The position numbers were made by a program, and so were the translations under genes. This document shows positions 9,290 through 20,645 of a stretch of DNA of 64,000 bases, one piece after another. The first letter of the stretch is position 1. Each line of letters starts with the position of its first letter. This stretch comes from Paenibacillus xylanexedens (GTDB lineage Bacteria; Bacillota; Bacilli; Paenibacillales; Paenibacillaceae): positions 372,001-436,000 of the forward strand of contig NZ_VEIO01000001.1 in assembly GCF_007680605.1 (NCBI RefSeq), read 5' to 3'. Under the pieces are notes generated by a model. The model saw only the letters and a program-made list of their open reading frames with translations. It made no database searches and was not told the DNA's origin.

Positions 9290-9327
9290 TTGATAATCAT
9301 TGAGAATCAGTTTAGAATTATTCTAAA
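9290..9327 (+). promoter_or_regulatory. candidate main suf promoter (P2) overlapped by metal/peroxide-type operators
   Basis: TTGATA (9290-9295), a 17-base spacer, and TAGAAT (9313-9318), each 5/6 to sigma-A consensus. The spacer carries the direct repeats TGATAATCA and TGAGAATCA (9291-9299 and 9301-9309), resembling Fur-box units. The -10 sits inside a perfect palindrome TTTAGAAT-T-ATTCTAAA (9311-9327), whose inner 7-1-7 form TTAGAAT-T-ATTCTAA has the geometry of PerR/Fur-family operators. Repressor binding there would block polymerase. The regulator's identity is inferred. Confidence 0.6.
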
Positions 9328-9501
9328 GTGATTGTTACTCTATAGCTTATGATGAATGAGCATTAGAGTAACAAGGAGAAATTGCTTTACAGATGTATGA
9401 TGAAACAGAGAAAGTCAGGGGAAGCCCTGTTCAGATATAATAGGTGCTTTTTCGTTTTCGACAGTAAACATCAATTTAATCAATGGAGGGAAACAATACA
9501 C

Positions 9502-10284
9502 ATGACTACGAATTTCGTCATTGAAGGTCTGAAAGCGACCATTGAAGGTAAAGAAATCCTGAAAGGCATCAACCTGGAAATGAAAGGTGGAGAAATCCAC
9601 GCGATCATGGGACCGAACGGAACAGGTAAATCCACGTTGGCTTCTGCTCTGATGGGACATCCTAAATATGAAGTAACAGACGGTACAGTAACTCTCGATG
9701 GCGAAGATTTACTGGATATGGCTGTAGATGAGCGCGCACGTGCCGGCCTCTTCCTGGCTATGCAATACCCGAGCGAAATCGCGGGTGTAACAAACTCCGA
9801 CTTCTTGAGAAGTGCAATCAACGCTCGTCGCGGTGAAGGTAACGAAATTTCCCTGATCAAGTTCATCCGTCAAATGGAAGGTAAAATGAAAGAACTCGAT
9901 ATGAACCCTGAGTTTGCACATCGTTACCTGAATGAAGGTTTCTCCGGTGGTGAGAAAAAACGGAATGAAATTCTGCAAATGATGCTGCTGGACCCTAAAA
10001 TCGTCGTACTTGACGAGATCGACTCCGGTCTGGATATCGATGCTTTGAAAATCGTTGCAGAAGGTGTAAACGCAATGAAGAGCGAAGATCGCGGCTTCTT
10101 GATCATCACGCACTATCAACGCCTGCTTAACTACATCACTCCGGACTATGTACACGTAATGATGCAAGGTCGCATCGTGAAATCTGGCGGACCTGAGCTG
10201 GCTCAACGTCTCGAGGCTGAAGGTTATGACTGGGTTAAAGCGGAACTGGGAATTACAGACGAAACTGTAGGTCAAGAAGCGTAA
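9502..10284 (+). CDS. sufC: Fe-S cluster assembly ATPase SufC
   Basis: 260 aa ABC-type ATPase of the SufBCD scaffold, cytoplasmic despite the ABC fold. Walker A GPNGTGKST, signature GFSGGEKKRNEI (the SufC variant of LSGGQ), Walker B KIVVLDEIDSGLD and a late ITHYQRLL H-loop are all visible. The frame is open from 9382, but TGGAGGG at 9484-9490 and the family N-terminus (FVIEGLKATIEGKEIL) fix ATG 9502. This leaves an untranslated leader of roughly 180 bases. First gene of sufCDSUB, the same order as in Bacillus. Confidence 0.97.
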   Translation: MTTNFVIEGLKATIEGKEILKGINLEMKGGEIHAIMGPNGTGKSTLASALMGHPKYEVTDGTVTLDGEDLLDMAVDERARAGLFLAMQYPSEIAGVTNSDFLRSAINARRGEGNEISLIKFIRQMEGKMKELDMNPEFAHRYLNEGFSGGEKKRNEILQMMLLDPKIVVLDEIDSGLDIDALKIVAEGVNAMKSEDRGFLIITHYQRLLNYITPDYVHVMMQGRIVKSGGPELAQRLEAEGYDWVKAELGITDETVGQEA

Positions 10285-10308
10285 AGACAAAACGGAGGAG
10301 GATAATAA

Positions 10309-13251
<2,943 letters not shown>

Positions 13252-13271
13252 CGATAGGGAGGTCGAGCAAG

Positions 13272-14669
13272 ATGGCTAAAAAAGCACCAGAAATGGAAGA
13301 GTATAAATATGGTTTTCGCGATGAGCATAAATCCATCTTTCAAACCGGCAAAGGTCTGACAGCGGAAGTTGTAACGGAAATTTCTAAAATCAAGAACGAA
13401 CCGGAGTGGATGCTGGAATTCCGTTTGAAATCCTTGAAACAGTTCGAGAAGATGGCTATGCCTAAATGGGGCGGCGATCTGGATGGACTGGATTTCAATG
13501 ATATTCAATACTATGTTCGTCCTTCGGAAAAACAAGGAAAAACATGGGAAGAAGTTCCTTCCGAAATTAAAGAAACATTTGATAAACTGGGTATTCCAGA
13601 AGCGGAGCAAAAGTTCCTTGCTGGGGTATCGGCTCAGTATGAGTCCGAGGTTGTATATCACAACATGCAGAAGGAACTTGAAGACCAAGGCGTAATCTTC
13701 ATGGATACGGATACGGCTCTGAGAGAGCACCCGGAAATCCTGCGTGAATATTTTGCTACCGTTATTCCGCCAGCAGATAACAAATTTGCTGCGCTGAACA
13801 GTGCGGTATGGTCCGGAGGAAGCTTCATCTACGTACCAAAAGGCGTAAAATGTGAAGTGCCTCTTCAAGCATATTTCCGGATTAACTCCGAAAATATGGG
13901 CCAATTCGAGCGCACATTGATTATTGCAGACGAAGACAGCTTCGTTCACTATGTAGAGGGTTGTACTGCTCCAATTTACAGCACAAACTCCTTGCACAGT
14001 GCGGTAGTTGAGATCATCTGTAAGAAAAATGCCCGCGTTCGTTACACAACGATCCAAAACTGGGCACCAAACATCTACAACCTTGTTACCAAACGTGCGG
14101 TTGCTGAAGAGAACGCAACGATGGAATGGGTCGATGGTAACATCGGTTCCAAACTGACGATGAAATATCCTGCAGTTGTACTGAAAGGCCGTGGAGCTAA
14201 AGGTTCCGTTCTGTCCATCGCTGTTGCAGGTAAAAACCAGCACCAGGATGCAGGCGCGAAAATGATTCACCTCGCTCCGGATACAACTTCGACAATCGTA
14301 TCCAAGTCGATCAGTAAACACGGCGGGAAAGTAACGTACCGTGGTCTGGCTTCCTTTGGACGCCAAGCTGAAGGCGCGAAATCCAACATCAAATGTGATA
14401 CCCTCATTCTCGATAATGAGTCCACATCGGATACAATTCCTTACAACGAAATCATGAATGATAACATCATGCTGGAGCATGAAGCAACGGTATCCAAAGT
14501 GTCGGAGGATCAACTCTTCTACCTGATGAGCCGTGGTCTGACCGAAGCGGAAGCAACGCAGATGATCATCATGGGCTTCATTGAGCCATTTACGAAAGAA
14601 CTGCCAATGGAATATGCTGTTGAGATGAATCGTCTCATCAAGTTCGAAATGGAAGGCTCCATCGGTTAA
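13272..14669 (+). CDS. sufB: Fe-S cluster assembly protein SufB
   Basis: 465 aa, the usual Firmicute SufB size. It is the scaffold subunit on which the nascent cluster forms. Strong family blocks: [35 protein letters not shown] with the conserved Cys, [17 protein letters not shown], and [20 protein letters not shown] precedes ATG 13272. Last gene of the operon, 20 bases after sufU, followed by a perfect terminator. Confidence 0.97.
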   Translation: MAKKAPEMEEYKYGFRDEHKSIFQTGKGLTAEVVTEISKIKNEPEWMLEFRLKSLKQFEKMAMPKWGGDLDGLDFNDIQYYVRPSEKQGKTWEEVPSEIKETFDKLGIPEAEQKFLAGVSAQYESEVVYHNMQKELEDQGVIFMDTDTALREHPEILREYFATVIPPADNKFAALNSAVWSGGSFIYVPKGVKCEVPLQAYFRINSENMGQFERTLIIADEDSFVHYVEGCTAPIYSTNSLHSAVVEIICKKNARVRYTTIQNWAPNIYNLVTKRAVAEENATMEWVDGNIGSKLTMKYPAVVLKGRGAKGSVLSIAVAGKNQHQDAGAKMIHLAPDTTSTIVSKSISKHGGKVTYRGLASFGRQAEGAKSNIKCDTLILDNESTSDTIPYNEIMNDNIMLEHEATVSKVSEDQLFYLMSRGLTEAEATQMIIMGFIEPFTKELPMEYAVEMNRLIKFEMEGSIG

Positions 14670-14694
14670 GTAATAAATTTAAAATATTCACAAG

Positions 14695-14729
14695 AGAAGA
14701 CGAACCATTCTGGTTCGTCTTCTTCTTTA
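14695..14729 (+). terminator. suf operon terminator
   Basis: A perfect 13-bp stem (14695-14707 with 14711-14723), a three-base loop and a following T-rich stretch. Confidence 0.9.
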
Positions 14730-14816
14730 TTTGCCTTTTTAGTACAATAAAGTATATATCAAATGTGAATGTAAGATGAGATGACGTTTATATTGAGTCT
14801 AATGTAGGAGGTGTGT

Positions 14817-15386
14817 ATGCAGTATCATTACGAAGCCCTTCACACGGCTACCTTGGAGGCCGGAATCTCAGCAGAAGAATGGGAATGGTTTGTGCAGGGA
14901 ACCTCAGTGAAAGAAATTCCCAGGGGAACGACCTTGATTCGTGCAGGAGAGAGAGTGCAGCACGCATATTTTTGCATTCAAGGATGTTTTCGATTATATT
15001 ACACGATGCCTGATGGCAAAGATTTTAATGTAGCCTTTACGGTGGAGCAGGATTATGCCACATCCTATGCGGCAATGGTTTCAGGTGCTGAATCACCGTA
15101 TACCATTGAAGCGCTGGAGGCTGCTACTGTCATTGTAATTCCTTACGATGCGCTACTGCACTTCATGGAAGCCAGTCATCATTGGGAGCGCTTTGTGCGT
15201 AAGGCGGTTGAGCGACTGTATATACGCAAGGAGGAACGAGAGCGAGAACTGTTATCTTTATCAGCACTGGAGCGTTATGAAGCATTCCTGCACAAATATC
15301 CTGGACTCGAAAACAGAATTCCTCAATATCATATTGCCGCGTATATCGGCATCTCTCCTGTTTCCCTTAGCCGCTTACTCGGGTAA
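14817..15386 (+). CDS. Crp/Fnr family transcriptional regulator
   Basis: 189 aa. The cyclic-nucleotide-binding beta barrel spans about 25-115, with IPRGTTLIRAGERVQHAYF and YYTMPDGKDFNVAFTVEQ. A dimer helix and a winged-helix start, IPQYHIAAYIGISPVSLSRLLG, then stop inside or just after the recognition helix. Family members normally have a further RI(R/K)-type tail. No Fnr-type cysteine cluster. AGGAGG at 14806-14811 fixes ATG 14817. The next gene, a darcynin-like protein, is 125 bases on and may be its target or partner. A slip near 15375 would continue into a different reading frame (ending SGKRTCPSCH), so a frameshift is possible. Confidence 0.82.
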   Translation: MQYHYEALHTATLEAGISAEEWEWFVQGTSVKEIPRGTTLIRAGERVQHAYFCIQGCFRLYYTMPDGKDFNVAFTVEQDYATSYAAMVSGAESPYTIEALEAATVIVIPYDALLHFMEASHHWERFVRKAVERLYIRKEERERELLSLSALERYEAFLHKYPGLENRIPQYHIAAYIGISPVSLSRLLG

Positions 15387-15511
15387 ACGGACGTGCCCCT
15401 CATGTCATTAACCTATGTTAATGCTTGACGGCTACAGTGTGCGTTACACTATGACTAGTTAAAAGGGGTGTAAATCCACTCCCGGATCAGATGCACAAGG
15501 AGAGATGAGTC

Positions 15512-15865
15512 ATGAGACATATGATGATTGTATTACTTGAATTTTATCCTTCCTGGCTAGCTTTGCCACGGGAACAGCGTAGAATGCATGCTGCTGCTTT
15601 ACAGACTACAATCGAAAAGTACAGCGGTCTGGTAAGCGTTAGATTTTTCGATGCAGAGGCATTGCCAGGTAAGGACTACACCGATTTTGTTGTATGCGAG
15701 ACAGAGGATCTCAAAGCCTATCATTATTTATGGGAGGAAATTCGGGATTCAGAACCGTATACAAAGGGATATATGAAAATCAAAGATGTCATCATGGGAT
15801 TAGAGAATGCATTTCAAGCATATGAACGGGAAGCTTTAGGCCTGCCTGAGAAAGGGGGAAACTGA
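15512..15865 (+). CDS. darcynin-like protein
   Basis: 117 aa. The pattern LEFYPSWLALPREQRR at the N-terminus, FFDAEALPGKDYTDFVVCE in the middle, and IKDVIMGLENAFQAYERE at the end fits the darcynin family as I know it. The biochemical role of the family is not established. AAGGAGAG at 15498-15505 supports the start. Its position right after a Crp-family regulator suggests joint control (inference). Confidence 0.7.
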   Translation: MRHMMIVLLEFYPSWLALPREQRRMHAAALQTTIEKYSGLVSVRFFDAEALPGKDYTDFVVCETEDLKAYHYLWEEIRDSEPYTKGYMKIKDVIMGLENAFQAYEREALGLPEKGGN

Positions 15866-15900
15866 TTCGCATCAAAATAATAATATACTGACCTCACAAG

Positions 15901-15940
15901 CGCTGCCCCGAAGATATATACAATCGGGGCGGCGTTTTTG
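15901..15940 (+). terminator. terminator after darcynin-like gene
   Basis: An 11-bp GC-rich stem with one G-U pair (15901-15911 with 15924-15934), followed by TTTTTG. Confidence 0.88.
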
Positions 15941-16028
15941 GTTGAATTAATCCTTCTCCGCAGCAGGATACAAGCACAAGCCAATTCATAGAGTCGAGCA
16001 TTTGATAATAGAAAAAGGATGTGATGCT

Positions 16029-16742
16029 ATGAATGCAAACCCTTTCGAAGGGTATCGGATTACTAGTTCATTCGGTTATCGAATTCATCCTATACATGGA
16101 GGCCAGACCTTTCATCGAGGAGTAGACCTGGTCACCGAACCTTGGAATGGGCCTGTATCTGCTTTTCTTGAAGGAACGGTACGTTTTGCAACGGAAGGAC
16201 GCACAGGCTCCGGTTTTGGCGGTTACGGGCTTACTGTGGCACTGGAGGATCATCGTGGATACTTGCATTGTTATGGCCACCTTTCCCGTATTGCCGTTAA
16301 TGTTGGTCAGCGAGTGAGAAAAGGACAGCTGATCGGTTATCAAGGCAGTACAGGACAGAGCACAGGGCCCCACGTACATTATGAGATTCGTAAAACAAGC
16401 TCGCCTTCGTACGGGTATACTGCAAGTGAAGATGGCGTTGTGGAACCAACGGCGTATTTGTTAAACGAATACGGAACGATCTCTCAAGAAGAGGAGGGCC
16501 TACCCATGACAAGTCAGGAAAAGCAGTTGTTCACGCTTATGCAGAAGCAACTGGAGCTTCAAGGAAGCTGGATTCAAGAACAGAAGCGATTATCCAACAT
16601 GAGTTGCCCTGACTGGGCGCAGGAGGCATTGGCTTATTATCGTCCCTATATTCAGGATGACAGAGGGAACTATGACTTTTGGAGAATACTTGTGATCATG
16701 CATCGGAAGGAAACGGGAAAACAGGTGCCAAAAGAGGATTGA
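16029..16742 (+). CDS. M23 family metallopeptidase without signal peptide
   Basis: 237 aa. The LytM/M23 domain fills the first 150 residues. Zinc and catalytic residues are all visible: H29 and D33 in FHRGVDL, H84 in YGHLS, and H115/H117 in HVHYE. There is no signal peptide: ATG 16029 leads directly into NPFEGYRITSSFGYR. The C-terminal 85 residues are a Gln/Glu-rich helical linker, then a conserved-looking DWAQEALAYYRPYI segment. Signal-less M23 enzymes of this layout occur as phage-type endolysins or tail-associated enzymes, but no phage gene is nearby. Export by a holin, or mother-cell lysis, are possible alternatives. RBS near 16013. Confidence 0.82.
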   Translation: MNANPFEGYRITSSFGYRIHPIHGGQTFHRGVDLVTEPWNGPVSAFLEGTVRFATEGRTGSGFGGYGLTVALEDHRGYLHCYGHLSRIAVNVGQRVRKGQLIGYQGSTGQSTGPHVHYEIRKTSSPSYGYTASEDGVVEPTAYLLNEYGTISQEEEGLPMTSQEKQLFTLMQKQLELQGSWIQEQKRLSNMSCPDWAQEALAYYRPYIQDDRGNYDFWRILVIMHRKETGKQVPKED

Positions 16743-16886
16743 AGCTTGAGCCAAGGCCAGTAAAAGAGCAAACCACTTACATCCTATGGGCTAAGAACCA
16801 AATTGCGAAGAATGCCGTTTCGCCCAGTTCCTCCGGCGGGGAAGCGTCATATGTTAGGGTATACCTGATAAAGAGGAGGCAATCAC

Positions 16887-17027
16887 ATGAGCGAAGTAGG
16901 TTATGGCTGTAAAGGCAACGTTGGTGGTGTAGGCGGTGTAGGTGGATACAATCCATGTACGTCGGTTGGCGCGATCTTGGTACTGTTCATCCTGTTGGTT
17001 ATCATCACAAAAGCATTCTGTGTGTAA
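16887..17027 (+). CDS. YjcZ family small sporulation peptide
   Basis: 46 aa: a short Gly-rich N-terminus (KGNVGGVGGVGGYNPC), then one hydrophobic helix (SVGAILVLFILLVIITKAF) ending in CV. This is the YjcZ/YwmG-like layout. GAGGAGG at 16873-16879 is well placed. Such peptides are expressed during sporulation, and some affect spore assembly. A strong terminator lies 24 bases past the stop. Confidence 0.85.
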   Translation: MSEVGYGCKGNVGGVGGVGGYNPCTSVGAILVLFILLVIITKAFCV

Positions 17028-17050
17028 CTCCATCGGCTGAATATAAGCAA

Positions 17051-17097
17051 GAGGGATCAAAGGAAAGCTCAATCGAGCTTCCTTTGATCCCTCTTTA
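17051..17097. terminator. bidirectional terminator
   Basis: A 15-bp perfect stem (17051-17065 with 17079-17093) between the YjcZ peptide gene and the converging HD-GYP gene, with T runs on both sides. Confidence 0.88.
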
Positions 17098-17112
17098 CTC
17101 TTCATGTGAGAT

Positions 17113-18159
17113 TTATTGGACGTAAATCTCAACAATGGCAATGTCTCTTTCTTTCGCTAAATCGATAAAGGCCGTAGAGGTCTGAACAAGTGGGCGGAAG
17201 TAGTCAGCTGGATTGTTCATTACAATGACACCGGTTTGTCCTGTCGTGAGAAGTACTTTTTTACCAATAAAATTCGGAAGCATATGTTTGATCAGTTCCT
17301 GGGTTGCTTCGCCATTCAACTGACCAAAACTGAGGCTGTACAGTTCGCATAGAACAGAAATTAGCTCCTGTTTGGTCTGATACACCCGATTCGTTGTCAT
17401 TGCGCTGTAAACGTCGGCTACAGCAGTTATACGAGCATAGGGGTGAATCTCATCTCCTCGCAGACCATGCGGATAACCACTGCCATCCTCACGCTCATGA
17501 TGTTGAAGAGCAACCAAGGCGATGATCTCGTCCTCTGTTGAAGCTTTGATAATATCGTAACCATAAAAGGTATGTTTTTTCATTTCTGCGAATTCTTCTG
17601 TCGTTAGTTTGCCTGGTTTATGTAAGATTTCAGAAGGAATTTTAGACTTGCCAATATCATGAAGATATCCTGCCTTGGCTACCGTAAGACATTCATCCGG
17701 GCTATAACCCATCCAGTTAGCAATATAAAAAGCGAGCATACCAACCTGCAAGGAGTGGTTGTAGGTGTAGTCAATGTCTCCATCCAGCATAAGTAACAGG
17801 GAGACAACATCTTTTTGTTTTTCTAGCTGTCCCGTTAGGGTGCCTAATATTTCGTCAACCTGTGATTCATCAATAAAGCCTTTTTCTATGGCTTGTTCGA
17901 ACAGAGATTCTGTGCCTTTGATCGTGTCGTTAAACAGATTGGTTAACAGACGGGTCTGATCGGAAGGCAAGTTTTGTTCATTAGAGTGAAGGTCGGATGA
18001 TTGTTCTACATCTGCGAAATCAATTCCATGCTGCAGCAGCTTAGATATATCATCTTCGCTGAGAACGGAACCTTTCATCAGCATGTGGAGACCTGAAGTA
18101 TTGTAGATATCATTTTTTAGCAGGTCGCCGGGTTTAAGATCTGTAACATGCACTCTCAC
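17113..18159 (-). CDS. HD-GYP domain cyclic-di-GMP phosphodiesterase
   Basis: 348 aa, cytoplasmic. A 60-residue N-terminal domain (LKPGDLLKNDIYNTSGLHM) is followed by HD-GYP. The metal-site motifs HDIGKSKIPSEILHKP, KHTFYGYDI, LQHHEREDGSGYPHGL and DVYSAMTTNR are intact, so hydrolysis of c-di-GMP is expected. The frame is open to 18231, but AAAGGTGG at 18168-18175 points to GTG 18159, which also gives the family N-terminus. A second gene of the same layout lies at 20646-21767. Confidence 0.9.
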   Translation of the reverse strand: MRVHVTDLKPGDLLKNDIYNTSGLHMLMKGSVLSEDDISKLLQHGIDFADVEQSSDLHSNEQNLPSDQTRLLTNLFNDTIKGTESLFEQAIEKGFIDESQVDEILGTLTGQLEKQKDVVSLLLMLDGDIDYTYNHSLQVGMLAFYIANWMGYSPDECLTVAKAGYLHDIGKSKIPSEILHKPGKLTTEEFAEMKKHTFYGYDIIKASTEDEIIALVALQHHEREDGSGYPHGLRGDEIHPYARITAVADVYSAMTTNRVYQTKQELISVLCELYSLSFGQLNGEATQELIKHMLPNFIGKKVLLTTGQTGVIVMNNPADYFRPLVQTSTAFIDLAKERDIAIVEIYVQ

Positions 18160-18285
18160 GTATAAACCACCTTTTCCTCGACTAATATCGACACATATCA
18201 TTATAATAACAAGAAAAAAATGGGTTGACAACGACTTATTTACTGTTCATTTGCCTCTGTAAACAGCGGATAGACTCATTTTTTT

Positions 18286-19026
18286 CTAGTCCATGGGGTT
18301 CCAGGGTCCTAGTTGATGCCCCTTCCACTCCGAACCGTCTTCCCAGATTTCCTTTTTCCAAATCGGTACGGTTTGTTTCAGTCTTTCAATGGCGTAACGG
18401 CTTGCATCGTAACAGTCACTGCGATGAGGCGACGATACCGCGATAACGACACTGATTTCGGCCACGTCAACTTTGCCGATTCGATGACTGATCGCACAGC
18501 GGACACCTGGCCAACGTTCTGCTATCTCCGTGCCGATCGCAGCCATATGGGACAGCGCCATGGGTACGTACGCTTCGTATTCCAGATAAACCGTGCGCTG
18601 TTCGCCAGTCATTTCCCGTGTCGTTCCTACGAAAGTTAATGCAGCGCCATGATTGGCTGTGATGACCAAGTCGGTCGTTGCCTCAACGGACAAGGGTGCA
18701 TTGGTAATTAGAAACATACCATCTTCTGTGCGATGCTCTTGTGTACGAGGATGATCTTTACTCTCGTCCGTCGAACCGTCGCCTCCGGATACAGGCGGGA
18801 TCAAAGCCAGTTCATCATCTGCCTTAAGTAATGTATCGGCAGGAGCGTACCTCTGGTTTACTGCTAAAAATGATGAACGAATCTGCGTGGCAACCTCAGG
18901 ATAAGCCTGGCTCAATTGTTCTTTAAGCACAGCAGCTGTAAGCGTATCACCATCATACTCAAATGCAAGTTGGGATGTATTTAAACGTTCTGCAATACCT
19001 GCAAATAGTTGAATTGTCAATTTCAT
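18286..19026 (-). CDS. fused molybdopterin synthase, MoaD-MoaE
   Basis: 246 aa. Residues 1-82 are MoaD, a ubiquitin-like sulfur carrier, ending in LIPPVSGG with G81-G82. After an approximately 20-residue acidic linker, residues about 103-246 are MoaE, with HRIGKVDVAEISVVIAVSSPHR and QTVPIWKKEIWEDGSEW containing the active-site lysines. Molybdopterin synthase inserts dithiolene sulfur into precursor Z. MoaD works through a free C-terminal Gly thiocarboxylate, so the fusion must be cleaved after GG, as known for mycobacterial MoaX. AAGGAG precedes ATG 19026. No other moa genes are in the window. Confidence 0.9.
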   Translation of the reverse strand: MKLTIQLFAGIAERLNTSQLAFEYDGDTLTAAVLKEQLSQAYPEVATQIRSSFLAVNQRYAPADTLLKADDELALIPPVSGGDGSTDESKDHPRTQEHRTEDGMFLITNAPLSVEATTDLVITANHGAALTFVGTTREMTGEQRTVYLEYEAYVPMALSHMAAIGTEIAERWPGVRCAISHRIGKVDVAEISVVIAVSSPHRSDCYDASRYAIERLKQTVPIWKKEIWEDGSEWKGHQLGPWNPMD

Positions 19027-19145
19027 GGAATGAATCGCTCCTTTTTGATCTCTAAACCTTATAAATATATCATAACGACGTAGAAAATGTTATGCTTATC
19101 CATTAGAAGAATGTACGTTTAATGAACGGCAGGGGAGGCAGTGTA

Positions 19146-20576
19146 ATGCGCGGCAGCGAGAAGCAAACATTAACTATTCTGCACACCAATGATATACATA
19201 GTCATTTCGGCTCTATGAGTGCGATCGCTGCTATGATCAATGAGGAACGTGCCCAAGGTGGACATCTGCTTGTCCTCGATATTGGAGACCATATGGATCG
19301 AATGGCTGTTGAAACGGAAGGCACACTCGGAAAGGCGAACGTAGATGTGCTCAATCTGACAGGCTATGATGCCATTACGATTGGAAATAATGAGGGGCTA
19401 ACCTTTACGGCTGACCAACTCGCTCAGTCCTATACGGGGCTCCTTTGCCCGATTGTGTGCGGCAATGTGTTTGAAGAGGATACAGGACGTCCTCCAGCCT
19501 GGATGAAATCTTGGGTTATTGTCGAAAAAGGACCGTTTCGCATTGGCCTGCTAGGAGCAACAGCCCCGTTTAACACCTTCTATGAACTGCTGGGCTGGCA
19601 AGTGACGGACCCTGTAGAAACCTTAAGAGATCAGGTTAAGGTACTGCGTGAGCAGGTGGACGTGATCGTTGTTTTATCTCATCTGGGTCTTTCAACGGAC
19701 AAAAAACTGGCGGAACAGGTTGAGGGCATTGATGTTGTTCTGGGCGGACACACCCATCATGTTCTGGAGGAACCCTTGCTGATTGGCAATACCGTGCTGG
19801 GTGCGGCAGGTAAATTCGGACAATGGCTCGGGAGAGTTGTGCTGGAAAGAGCAGGCCAAGCAGAGCCCGTACAGCTGGTGAGCAGCGGTTGTGTGCCAGT
19901 ACACAGTAGCATGCTGGAAGAGCAGGTGTCTCTGGCAATTGCTACGAACCGTACGGAAGCTGAACGATTGCTGGATCAGACGGCCGTGATCACGGATCGA
20001 ACCTTGCCCGTTTATTATGAGCGGGAATCTCCTTTTGCTATCTTGCTTGCGCAAGCTGTACGGCACTTTACAAAAGCGGAAATATCGCTTGTGAATGCGG
20101 GCCAGTTACTCGGAAACCTGCCAAAAGGCGACATTACGAAAGGAATGTTACATTCCCTATGTCCATCTCCAATAAATGCTTGTACAATATGTTTGAATGG
20201 TGATCAGATTCGTGAAGCGCTTGAACAGTCACTGTTGGAGGAATTCTTCTCTAAACCCATCGTGGGATTTGGCTTTCGGGGACGTATTCTCGGGACGTTA
20301 TGTGTGGATGGAATAGAGGTTCTTTACGACCCCAGTGCGCCAGCGTATGATAAGATCCAATCCATTTATGTTAACGGTATACCTATGGATGGGAAGCGTG
20401 AATATGTGGTTGGAACGCTTGATATGTTTACGTTTAATGTGGGATACCCTTCTTTGGCTCAAGGAAGCAATATACAATATTACCTTCCGGAATTTATAAG
20501 GGATTTGCTGGAAGAAGAATTAAAACGACCAGGAGCGCTGGAGGAGAGCCTGCGTAATCGCTGGTTACCAAGCTAG
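19146..20576 (+). CDS. yunD: YunD-like 5'-nucleotidase / metallophosphatase
   Basis: 476 aa. Calcineurin-like phosphatase domain: TILHTNDIHSHFG at the N-terminus, DIGDHMDRM, TIGNNEGLTF (the GN(H/N)E block), LSHLGLS and GGHTHH. The C-terminal 5'-nucleotidase domain follows from about residue 280. No signal peptide, unlike UshA, so it acts in the cytoplasm, as for Bacillus YunD. The frame is open from 19122, but AGGGGAGG at 19131-19138 is seven bases before ATG 19146. In Bacillus it sits beside yunC; here it precedes an HD-GYP gene by 69 bases and may be co-transcribed with it. Confidence 0.88.
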   Translation: MRGSEKQTLTILHTNDIHSHFGSMSAIAAMINEERAQGGHLLVLDIGDHMDRMAVETEGTLGKANVDVLNLTGYDAITIGNNEGLTFTADQLAQSYTGLLCPIVCGNVFEEDTGRPPAWMKSWVIVEKGPFRIGLLGATAPFNTFYELLGWQVTDPVETLRDQVKVLREQVDVIVVLSHLGLSTDKKLAEQVEGIDVVLGGHTHHVLEEPLLIGNTVLGAAGKFGQWLGRVVLERAGQAEPVQLVSSGCVPVHSSMLEEQVSLAIATNRTEAERLLDQTAVITDRTLPVYYERESPFAILLAQAVRHFTKAEISLVNAGQLLGNLPKGDITKGMLHSLCPSPINACTICLNGDQIREALEQSLLEEFFSKPIVGFGFRGRILGTLCVDGIEVLYDPSAPAYDKIQSIYVNGIPMDGKREYVVGTLDMFTFNVGYPSLAQGSNIQYYLPEFIRDLLEEELKRPGALEESLRNRWLPS

Positions 20577-20645
20577 AACAAGACTGCCTTCTGCTGATGC
20601 GGCGGCTAGTGTTCATTACATCTATGGAGCGGGAGAGGATAGGCT

